Shown here: positions 46,186 through 55,658 of the stretch, one piece after another
Numbering within the stretch: the first letter of the stretch is position 1
Layout: the number at the start of each line of letters is the position of its first letter
NCBI GenBank assembly: GCA_014904845.1
Contig: MU119211.1
Span: 230,156-294,155 of the forward strand
Source of the DNA: Acephala macrosclerotiorum
Taxonomy: Eukaryota > Ascomycota > Leotiomycetes > Helotiales > Mollisiaceae
Direction: 5' to 3'
Length of the DNA stretch: 64,000 nucleotides
Notes under the pieces: generated by a model
Seen by the model: the letters and a program-made list of their open reading frames with translations, nothing else
What the model was told of the DNA's origin: nothing
Database searches by the model: none
Translations under genes and position numbers: made by a program

Positions 46186-48181
46186 CTAGAAAGTGGCACG
46201 TTCTTCACCCTCCCAAACTGACGTTTCTTCCTCAACATCCGTTGGCTTCACTGCGCCGGCAGTTCGTAGACCAGCAAGTTCATCCTTACATATCTGGGGA
46301 ATAGCTCGCTCGACATCATCCAAAGACCGACGTTGTTGGTCACAAGATGCAACTTTAGGATTAATGTCGATCGGCTTCGCCGACTCTTCCCCGAGCAATC
46401 TCGAAGTGAGCAGTGACCTGCTGGATGGTTTCGAGCTACCACTTTTCATGGACAGTCCTTCGTAGAGATTCGATGAGAGGCTGCCGTCGATCGAATCGTC
46501 CCAGTCAGACATTGGGTCGTCTTCGATCGCGCATTCGTTGTTAGAATCTTCTTCGTCTCTGTCTGAGATGTCTTCGAGGCGAGTTGGCATCCAGGGACGA
46601 CTTTCGCCAGTGCCACTAATTCAAGTTAGCAGTTGCAAGAGGAAAAGCGTCGAGAAACGTACTTCACCTCGCCATCGGATCCTGCATCGGATCCACCGTC
46701 GGATCCATAAGAACTATCAGCACTTCGAAGATTTCCATCAGGCTTTCGAGACCTGCATAGATACGGTGGTCTCTGATACATCGAAGAGAACGAGTTGCGT
46801 CCAGACGTGGCGCCAGAGCGAATGAAGGCAGCATGCTTGTTCGGAGAAGCAATGTAGCCTATGAAAGAACAAGCCGGATGAGCTGGGAGCAGGTCCCAGA
46901 TCATGACCGGCACGGAGAGCGTCAGAAGAGTCGAATATCCTTTATAGACTCCTTCCACCGTTGCATACTTCACAAGAGCAGGGAAGTCTGCTAGCCAACG
47001 TCGACATGAAACAGCATCGAGGCCGCCTTGGTCTCCTTCGAGGGCAATGGATATGAGAACATGCGGTACTTTGTAGTCGCCATTCGGTCTGCAGCCCGTC
47101 AGCGGATTGACAAGCACATCCTCGTCGTCTAGGTCCATGGCATCGACGTATGATGTGGATCGCTCCTGGGGAGGCTCTTCCCGAGCTGGTGCCTTTTCTG
47201 CCGCTTTAATGGCCTTCAAGGACGAGATCTCGATACCGTGTGCTTTCGGATCGCCAGTGTAGACCCAATGGATTGGAGTTGAGCACCATTCCCATCGCCG
47301 TCCGTCTCTTCCTTTCTCGGGCCTCTTTTGCTTTAGTACAAAAAGCACTTCGGTATGGAGCATCGCAGCAGAGAATGATGGCTTATTGGCCCAATCTTCG
47401 AGCACCTCAATCAGAGTATTCGTAAATGAATATACCCCAGGAGGTGGTGCTATCGTCTCCCATCCACAAGCGGCAATTGCCTCCATCGTTCCCGATCCCG
47501 TACCGGCGGCTGAACTTGCAGCCGCGCAGCAGTCAAGCAAGATTAAAACATCAGACAAAGCCGTGCCAAACAGAGTCTGGATTGCAGACCAATCAATGTA
47601 AGGAGAATCTGGCTCTGCCTTGCACCACCATTGATTTTGCCTCGCACTGTTAATCTTCCCGTGACCCCCATAGTACACTATGAAAAGATTGCCGTCTTCG
47701 TCGTACTTCTGCAGAAAGGTGCAGGTCATGCTAGTGAGTTGTATCTGTGACGCGTTCGATGGGATGAGCCATATCTCCGTGTTGAAGCCATAGACTTTGT
47801 CGAAGACATCGTAAAGTCGATTCAATTCATCGCTGACGTGCAGCTCGTCCTCTGCCCATCGGATCAAGCAGACATTGACGGTGTGGTAGCGAGAGCGTCC
47901 TCGGTTCGGGAATGCCTGGTTGGCAGCCTGCTATTGTGAATATGCGTCCTTGAGATACTGGTCTAAAACTCATACATCTTGGAGGCTGTCTGCGAATGCA
48001 GCTAGATCATTGATGTGGTATGTTGATCTAGAGGTATCATGAGTTGTCGGAGACGGGGGGGTTAACGGATCGTCATCCTTCAGCTACAATCAGTATTGTG
48101 TCTTTATCAGTCTAGTTAATTGCTTGCCGTGCCGCTGCTACTGCTGCCTGAAGAGGACAATGTATAGAAAGGAGACTCCAT
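46186..48181 (-). CDS. caspase-fold (peptidase C14-like) protein
   Basis: Four exons give about 590 residues. The first codes MESPFYTLSS and a Ser/Gly run; it joins through a 44-nt GC..AG intron (48084-48127), then FADSLQD joins QAANQAFPNRG. The caspase-like core follows: VNVCLIRWAEDELHV, LFIVYYGGHGKIN with the catalytic His, and DVLILLDCCAAASSA with the catalytic Cys, plus a substrate-pocket-like ACGWE. This His/Cys dyad spacing fits metacaspase-like C14 proteins. The C-terminal half has a beta-rich region (VLISIALEGDQGG, LLTLSVPVMIWDLLP) and then an acidic, Ser-rich tail with SDGGSDAGSDGE. The last splice uses GTACGT. Fungal C14-type proteins take part in cell death and allorecognition; a role here is inference. 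Confidence 0.8.
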
Positions 48182-48941
48182 CTTGACAAATCTGGAAGGC
48201 TGGGAGAGCCGCCTGGCAACTTAGACACACGATAGGTCTGGGAAATGAGGCGAACACAATTGAGATGGATGAGAAGGAAACAAAACTCTCAATTGTTGCC
48301 TATTCCTTCCTCAAGGTACTTTATCACGCGACAAGGCAAGGCTCTTGCAGCCATTGGAGCACAGAGAGGTCACAGGCTCGCCTGCTCGGTGACAGGTTGA
48401 GGTTAGAGGGGAATCTAAAAATAGTCGCTTTCACGTGCTAACGCGTTGTCGTCTCAAACTCTCAGTCAACACCTTCACACTCTACATCACTGCAGACACA
48501 ACGACAAGCACAAAGCGACAGCTCGCTCGATAAAACCAGGCGGAAGAGGATGGAAGATCAGTCTCCCCTTTTCTTAGACTCACAACGCCTCGGCCAATCC
48601 GCTCACGACATCGCGACTCGCGACATCCTTCGAACAGCAGTAATCGAAAGTCAATTCTCAACAAAGGACAATATTAGACTCGATAAATCTTGACACACTA
48701 TCCTAGATTCTAACCCTGGAACAGTTAAACATGCAACGTAAAGGAGGAATATCACGACTGTGGTTGGGGAACTTTTTTCATTCATTGAGAAACGAACTAG
48801 ATCAATTGCAATCCATCATCAAATTTACCCCACGCCGCTATGAAAGCGAAAGACAAATCATTCAACCATGATACATCAACAAACTCAGCGCGAGGATTGC
48901 AGCACTGAGATGCTGTGGTCCTCCACAAGATCCCGATCAGC
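48182..48941. other. intergenic, promoter of caspase-fold gene
   Basis: Next to the ATG at 48181 the sequence is mixed, with a CACGTG at 48433-48438. The frame 48482-48664 (-) has no partner exon. Nothing else is recognised. Confidence 0.4.
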
Positions 48942-50213
48942 TTACTTGGTAAGAGGTTGAGGGCAGCTAAGGTTCTCAAACTGAGGAGCAACCTTGCTGG
49001 TGACGAAGTTCAATGCGTCGAGTGTTGGAGTGATGATTGAGTTGAGGTATGATGGGACTGACTGAGTGGCGAGCTGGTATAGCAGACAAGCAGTTTCTGG
49101 GCCAGGAGCAACGACCAGAGAACCGTTCTTGATGTTATTAAAGTTGACGAGGTCGAATCCGCCATTGCCTGTGGCACCGCCGAACAAAACTGGGTATTCG
49201 AGGTATTGGGCAAGGATCTCAGCAACAACATCGGAGTTGGTGTAGGGCTCAACACGGTTGGTCCAATTGTCTGGGATCTTCTCCTGGCCATTGAAGGTGT
49301 ATGTACCATCTGATTGCTTCTCGGCGCCGAAGAATGATGAGATGGTTGCCTCATCAGGGGTGTAGTCGGGTCCAGAAGGCATCAGCTCATACAAGAAAGA
49401 CGAGGCACCGAAGAGCAAGAGTGACAGAGGACCGAAGTAGAAGTTTGGGTTGTTCTGGAGAGATTGCTGATATCTCTGGTATCGATACTTGGCAAGTCCA
49501 TCTCTATTGTAGAGACCACCGGTCGTCTCAGCCATCATCTGAAACAGGGTGCCGTTGAAATCGAAGTTGTCACCCTTGGCAAGGAAGTAGTCGTTTCGGG
49601 TCAACGATGTATCAGCCTCGAACTTGTTGTGGCCATCGAGATCAGGTTCTTGACCGGTCAAAGCAGGAGACCATGAGGTTCTAGAGGTGGCGTCGCATCC
49701 GATGGAAAGCTTTTCGGTGACGAGATCTCCGTCGGTAAGAGTAAGACCGAGAGCGGCAAGGAGAGTGGCGAGATCATAGCCGACATTGTACAGATTCTGC
49801 TGGGCGTCGACGAGTTCGTTGAATGTCGTGATACCATCGTGGGCAAGGAAGTTGTGGTTGGCGGCGACGTTCAACCCTGGGCAAGGACCACGGATGTCGT
49901 TTAGTCCAGGTGCCACGAACTGATGAGCAGTGTCGCCAGGGGCAGGGACCTAGTAACCGCCCTTCTCATTGCCTTTCGTGCCATTCTTGGCGTTATTGTA
50001 TGGAAATTGTGCGGTGATTCCGGGTGCTGGAACGTGAGGCTGGTTGCCATCGACTCCTGGGCAAGTTGCCGGTCCTCCAGGGTTTGAACCTCCGGATTGT
50101 TGTCGTCTGTCCAAACGGAGCAGGCTTGAGTCAACGCCTGGCATGTTTGCAACAAAGTGGAAGGCAGTAACGGCCTCAGCCGCAAAGGCAACAGCCATCA
50201 AAGAGCACTTCAT
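48942..50213 (-). pseudogene. heme-thiolate peroxidase (chloroperoxidase/UPO family) with one in-frame TAG
   Basis: The frame is a single exon of 424 codons from the ATG of MKCSLMAVAF (signal peptide) to TAA-side end PQPLTK. After a linker rich in Pro/Gly come the family hallmarks: RGPCPGLNVAANHNFLAHDG with the proximal Cys, FNELVDAQQNLYNVGYDLA, SIGCDAT, the acid motif FEADTSLTRNDYF (EAD for the usual EGD/EHD), TGGLYNRDGL and a C-terminal FENLSCP. These secreted enzymes halogenate or hydroxylate substrates with H2O2. One TAG (49950-49952) breaks the frame after NEKGGY and before VPAPGDTAH, a conserved stretch where Gln is expected. No usable intron covers it. CAG to TAG fits a CpA-to-TpA change. 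Everything else looks functional, so it is a young pseudogene or depends on readthrough. Confidence 0.8.
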
Positions 50214-52823
50214 AATTGCGGTAACCGATCTGAGTGATTTTGGAGTACTCAATAAGATTGAAACTTGGAATGATGACCTTGAGGGAGACCCAAAAGCTCT
50301 ATATATTCTCAAGATCAGAAGTCGCCAGCATCAAAGAGGAAGTACCAAAAAAAAAACGAGCTACCCCACAGAGAGCTAATGGAAAATACCACCTACGCGT
50401 TGTGGATGCTTTTGTGGGTGCTTCCTCGGCAGCTCCACCCGTTCTTTTTGTCTGAAGTTCTGGCTTCAGGCCGCTCGTCTGTGCGACTTTCAACTAGAGA
50501 GATGAGGATGAATGACGATCGCCTATGCTGGATTGGCTGAAGGGGTGCCGAGGGGCTTGACGGAGGTGGAGTCCTCTGTACAAGCCACACGCGTTCAGCA
50601 GCAACCATGCTGAAGTGGACCGTTGCTGAAGGGTTTTGCAAATCATCCTCCAACCAAAGGGGCCACAATGGTCAGAGCCAGACCCGCTCGGGAGGTTGTC
50701 GGTTGTGGAGATGTCGAGGCTTGATGATCGACAGTGCAGGAACCTTAACTTCACCTTAGCCCAGGACCTTGAATCCATCCAATTAGGATTGAAAGCATGA
50801 GAGAAGTGCCGAGGCTTCAGGCTTCTCTCTACGCCCGTCTCAACATGGGGTAAGCCGTTGATCCTAGTCGGCCACCAAAAGTAGAGGAGACCCTGCCCAG
50901 ATCTTTCTCTACTTCTTGGACCTCGCCCAACGAACTGCATCCCCATACGTCAAGAATCGTGTTTAATAATTCCTCGCCGATCGTACAAATTCGCAAAAGG
51001 ATCTGACGCTCCTATTTGAGTGATCAGGCTCGGCAATACACTCTAGTCCAGCCTAATGCTGCACTAACCGACATAAGACGAACGCTTGTTTCTCCACGAT
51101 CCAAATTCACCACAGTGTTCAGTGTGGCGTTCAGCACAGCGTCTGTGGCGCCCACACGCTCAAGCTATCGGCAGAAGAGATCAGTAAAGTCTTCTTCGAC
51201 CTTGGCTTTAACTTACACGACGACTATCGGAACACCAATTAAGGTCAATGCAACATCCAGGGTCGTCTAGCGCTTAATCTTAATCATTTAAGGTTATTCT
51301 GTTTGCGGAGATGGCGTAACGGGCTTTTGGCAATGATCGACAGCGGGGAGATGTACATGAGCAAGGGACCGAGGATGCCTTTCTCGATATCTCCACTCCA
51401 CCTCCTTTTATTTCCTTTTGCCACTGACGATATGGTGAACGGTGCAAGTAATTTCAATGGTGCTGATTATCATTTCCGATGCAAGTTAGTCGCCATCTGC
51501 ACGAGTGCACGAGAAATTCTCTGTCAGAACCGGTCTTGGAAGCCGCCTGCGAGCAATCGTTACAACTTCCGACGGCTACATGAGTTCGGGATGGACTCTT
51601 TTCCCCGAATCATCAGAGTTCTGGTCTATCAGGGTCTTGAAGACTTGAACACCCGAAAGCCCGTTGTTGCTCAGGGTCTGGGCTTTTCTACCATGCGTCG
51701 ATCACAGATCTTTGGAAACCCCCAAAATGGCAGATCTACACAGGGAAGGCGCGTCCCTGCGGCGTGAGACGTCTTTCTCCGGGTAGAGAAGTTTCGATTG
51801 CCATAGACATACGAAGCACAATTTTGCATGTCCAAGCGGATTGTGCATGAGCCTGTTGGTTGAACTTTTTGCAGAGTCTGACCTATGAAGAAGCAATTCC
51901 TCCCAGCAAATCATATTCCAAGAGTTTCAAAACGTAACGATGCGAGGCGGGATTATGAGTGGTTGTCCACGTACGAATCTATACTCCGAGGCCCAGGGCA
52001 GGCACGCGACCATGCACTGTTCTGCGAATAAAATGCAGTATGCCAAGTAATCGAGTGGGAAGTATGCTATTCTCACTCACCACAAGTCAGATGGCATCTC
52101 GCTCCTATCTCGATCTCATCTTTCTTGCTCACAAGGGAGGCGGTGTATCCCCTCCGATCTTACTAGTAGTACTTCTCTGAACTTTGATGGTTACAATATG
52201 CTAGGACATTAACATCAAATCTACTGAAGACATGGCCTCCAAGGAAAGGCCGAACGATGCGGTAGGTCTTTTTCAAAAACACTTCTCACACAGCCAAACA
52301 TCTGCCAGAAGAATAGATTCCCAACCATCTCCGTACTTTCAAAAGCCCCATTATTGGGAGCAGCCATCAGGCGCTGCAATTTTCGAAGGGTAATCCCATT
52401 GCCTTCATGGATATCTGGTTACACCACAAGATTCAGCAGCACTTACGCATACATACACTATCGCGAAATCTTGATCAATACATTATTCACTCTCGGCAGA
52501 TGCTAGCATTGAGATTCAAAAGCCATGTTATAAGGTATTGTTTACTCCAGGGAGTTTCAGACAGGACGCCACGAAAAGCTTCGATCAAAATGCTGTACTT
52601 CGTCAAGACATAGGGCAAGGCATAGTGACGAGCCCGTTCTGTTATCCTCCTCTTCGGAAAGGTCTCTTTCTCGTTTCGAACATAGGCACGGGCGGCGAGA
52701 CATATCACTGGCACATTATATCAAAGTTGGGATCATCGTTCGTTGGGGGGAAGGGGTTTTCATTCTATGTTGTCATTCCATCTCTTCATACTCTAAGGTC
52801 TTGGGTGTGCCCTACTATACAGG
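50214..52823. other. 2.6 kb without a recognisable gene
   Basis: Frames such as 50494-50946 (-), 51016-51270 (+) and 51303-51767 (+) show no domain, no splice-joined partners and irregular composition. The left edge is the peroxidase promoter. A poly-A of about nine bases lies near 50350. The stretch may be an old repeat, but I cannot name it. Confidence 0.5.
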
Positions 52824-53618
52824 CTATGCACCTACCCACATGAGTTCTCCTAGCTCGGTGGCATAGGGGAAGAGTGAGTCGCTGAAGAAGAAGAACTCCC
52901 AGGCGAATTCTGAGATTGGAGGAATCTGACGCTGCGGGAAGGAGACTTGAGTTGGAGGTGCAAATCCTCCTGAAGAGGCGGCTCTGATGATAGTTCCTAA
53001 TCCAGCTCTGAATCCACCCCTAGAGAACAGTGCGGCCTGCTCCTCAGCTTCGCGGCGGGCGAGCGTGTGGTCGTTGACCTTTTGCATTGCACGCATAGAG
53101 CACCAGTCCTGGAGCTGATCCTCTGTCATCGCGACTAGGATAGAAGAGAGCGGGCGCATGCTCAGACCAGGCTCACGATAGTAGTGCCCAACGATATGAG
53201 CGCTACCATTGCAAGGTCGCTGGATATGAGGGAGGCTAGAGAGACCGCACTGAATGTACGATCTGTTCTCGCCCCGTATATCTCCTGGATTCGGCATCTC
53301 CGCCCATTCGAGGAATTGGGTTTTGGTCATGCCGACCAGCACCATCTTCGATTCTGTCATAGAGAGACTGGAATCTATGATGTAGGATTGAATGCCGCCG
53401 TCTTTGCGTCCTTGCTTGTGCCTGACAAGATGATCAAGGGCGTATTTGACGATAGCTGCCTTGCGGGAGCCTTCGCCAGCACGAGTGCTACGAAGGACGC
53501 CACCGCGAGTCATCGTCATCTTGGGCTTGCGCTCTTCGCTTGGGTGGTTCGTGTTGCGATTTTCAACAACCATCTTGCTCGCACCACCGCGCTTCCAGAG
53601 TACCATTTGCATAGACAT
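52824..53618 (-). CDS. hypothetical protein
   Basis: An uninterrupted 264-codon frame starts at an ATG within MSMQMVLWKRGG. It has a basic N-terminal third (EERKPKMTMTRGG, GEGSRKAAIVKYALDHLVRH) and a regular middle with IDSSLSMTESKMVLVGM and FLEWAEMPNPGD. Two similar segments, VGMTKTQFLEWAEM and VAMTEDQLQDWCSM, look like a duplicated helix pair. An aromatic C-terminus (FAWEFFFFSDSLFPYATEL) follows. No signal peptide and no known domain are visible. Length, codon pattern and internal duplication favour a real gene. Confidence 0.55.
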   Translation of the reverse strand: MSMQMVLWKRGGASKMVVENRNTNHPSEERKPKMTMTRGGVLRSTRAGEGSRKAAIVKYALDHLVRHKQGRKDGGIQSYIIDSSLSMTESKMVLVGMTKTQFLEWAEMPNPGDIRGENRSYIQCGLSSLPHIQRPCNGSAHIVGHYYREPGLSMRPLSSILVAMTEDQLQDWCSMRAMQKVNDHTLARREAEEQAALFSRGGFRAGLGTIIRAASSGGFAPPTQVSFPQRQIPPISEFAWEFFFFSDSLFPYATELGELMWVGA

Positions 53619-54281
53619 TTTGTATGTCTGTTGAAGTTTTTACTTCGAGTGAAGTGTGTGCTTGAGTTGCGAAAGTGTTTCTGCGGTCTGTTGGAGGTGC
53701 TGAAGATGTAGTTTGTGATGATGTTGATGGGGATTAAAATTCATCTGACTTGCTCCTCTTATGTTTTTTTAATGCTTATTGTTTGTCCCGCAGTCTCTGT
53801 CTGTCTATCAAGGAGCCTTTATTTTTTATTTTTTTTAATGTACACTGTTGTCGTCTTGTCCCTTTTCTGTCTCTTTTGGCTACAAAGGACGAAGAAAACT
53901 CTTCAAGGTGTTCAGAAGGTCAACAAAGCAATTGTTCTTCCGAATGTCCATTTACGACGGGACAATCCGCAAGGAAACAATAATATAGTTAATCTTGGAC
54001 TTCGTTCGATATCACAAGCTATACGTATCTCTCTCGAGGAATGGCTAAGCCCCCAGAACACACCTCCCTGCCACCTTTCTTATCACAGGAACAGAGGAAC
54101 AGAGACTCACTAGGGGTCATAAGTTCGCTTGCAGATATTCCAAATGAATGTTTCTCCCTTTTTATTCATCAATTTCACGTCCTACTCATCAGCAGAAAAA
54201 AAAGTCACAACTGCAATTTCAACTGCATACAGTCACTCAAGTCTCTTTCCACTGCTACCCACACACCACCCAACATCTAAG
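53619..54281. other. divergent promoter region
   Basis: It lies between the starts of the hypothetical gene and the coiled-coil gene. T-rich stretches (about 53765-53840) dominate and no ORF of note is seen. Confidence 0.4.
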
Positions 54282-54908
54282 ATGTCTGTCAATCAGCTCT
54301 TCCAGAGCTTGGAGAACATCTCAGATCGTACTTGGGCACAACTCTCCGACTACATCGCGGAGTTCAAACTGTCACCGCAAGGAACAAAAACTCTAGTCGA
54401 GCTCAAGGAGACTTTGGCTCAAGATCAAGAATGCCTGGCACGCTTGATCCAGGAGCGCCGGGACTTCACGAAGCGTGAAAAGCAAGTCCTCGCAGATGCT
54501 CGGCTTGTCGGCGCACCTCGTCAAAATTCCCTCCTCGAGCGACTTGCTGTCGTCGAAGGCATCATGACAGAAGAGGAGGCCGAGATGGCGAACCTACGAC
54601 GCATGCACGAACGAACCGTCAATCGGGACTTCCAACGCGAGGTCATGTTCGAGATCGAACAGTTGGCGGGACGTCGATTCTCTCGTGAACAGGCTCGTAT
54701 TCAGATTGAGGTTGAACTCACGCAAAGCAACGCAGCGTTCACTCGACATACTCAGGAATACGATGCAATGTATGAAGATATCGATAGGAAGATTGAGGAG
54801 GTTGAGAGAGTTGTGCAAAGAGCTAAGCAGCTGATCGATGAAGATATCGTGTGGTATCGAGATCAGTGCTTGCGATTCCAAGATGGAGATCCTCTGAACG
54901 AAGTCTAA
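54282..54908 (+). CDS. small coiled-coil protein
   Basis: A single exon of 208 residues starts at ATG 54282 (MSVNQLFQSLENISDRTWAQ); an upstream in-frame ATG at about 54147 would only add low-complexity sequence. After a short globular start, residues 45-195 are almost entirely charged helix with heptad spacing (LVELKETLAQDQECLARLIQ, LERLAVVEGIMTEEEAEM, FEIEQLAGRRFSREQARIQI, YEDIDRKIEEVERVVQRAK). It has no signal peptide, membrane span or known domain. In size and style it resembles the coiled-coil gene at 44.8-45.6 kb, but I see no clear sequence relation. Confidence 0.65.
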   Translation: MSVNQLFQSLENISDRTWAQLSDYIAEFKLSPQGTKTLVELKETLAQDQECLARLIQERRDFTKREKQVLADARLVGAPRQNSLLERLAVVEGIMTEEEAEMANLRRMHERTVNRDFQREVMFEIEQLAGRRFSREQARIQIEVELTQSNAAFTRHTQEYDAMYEDIDRKIEEVERVVQRAKQLIDEDIVWYRDQCLRFQDGDPLNEV

Positions 54909-55658
54909 GTCAAGAAATCTCGTACCCCCAGTTGTGACGACCTTCAGCCCTAGCCAAATCCCCAGTTCCCAGCCAAGCCACCTCTGCTCAGTAGAGTAGA
55001 GTAGCATAGAATGAAACAGCCCCTTTCCCACACAACAATGTCCCAAAATGCCATGTGAATTACTGAGTACGCCGCTCTTTAACGCTACGTCGGACAACCG
55101 GAAGTCATCCTCAACGTACCACGGCTGTCCAATTAATCACTTCCACCCCACCATCCCCTTCCTTCTTTCCCCAAGTAACCTACTCTTCAATAACCCCTCG
55201 ATACAGTCTCCGTCAACCCCGTACAAGTTCCCTTCTGCGTGACTGTCTCTTTTTTTGAAGTCTTTACATTTCTTATTCCAGCTTTTCGGTATACCGAGGA
55301 CATTTCTCGATTGAAGGGTTGACGCACTTGCATTCTATATAGGTTGTTTCTGTTAGAATGCACATGATCAATCTTTACCATGGGTTAACCAGGATTCAAG
55401 TCCGTCCTGGATAAAAGAAAATGAAGCATGTCAAGTTCCCTTCACCCTCTTTTCACCGTCTTTGACTCGAGGTTTCTTTGTCTTTCATCAGCATAAACAA
55501 GAAACGATCGAGATATCCTATTGCGGCCTCCATCTTTGGATATTCCAGTTACAATTCACGGGACATGCAACAAGAGGGAATTTTGAACTCTGACCATAAC
55601 AGATGGAGTGAGCGTATCTGGAACGAAATTCCTTATACATGAATCTAACATCGAAGAA
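54909..55658. other. convergent intergenic region
   Basis: The 3' ends of the coiled-coil gene and the zinc-knuckle gene face each other. An imperfect hairpin CAGGATTCAAGTCCGTCCTG lies near 55390. No gene is seen. Confidence 0.4.

Noticed and set aside
55380..55410. Second tRNA-like B box (GGATTCAAGTCC)
   Set aside because: The T-stem cannot pair with the normal loop size and no tRNA body is present; it is a simple hairpin.
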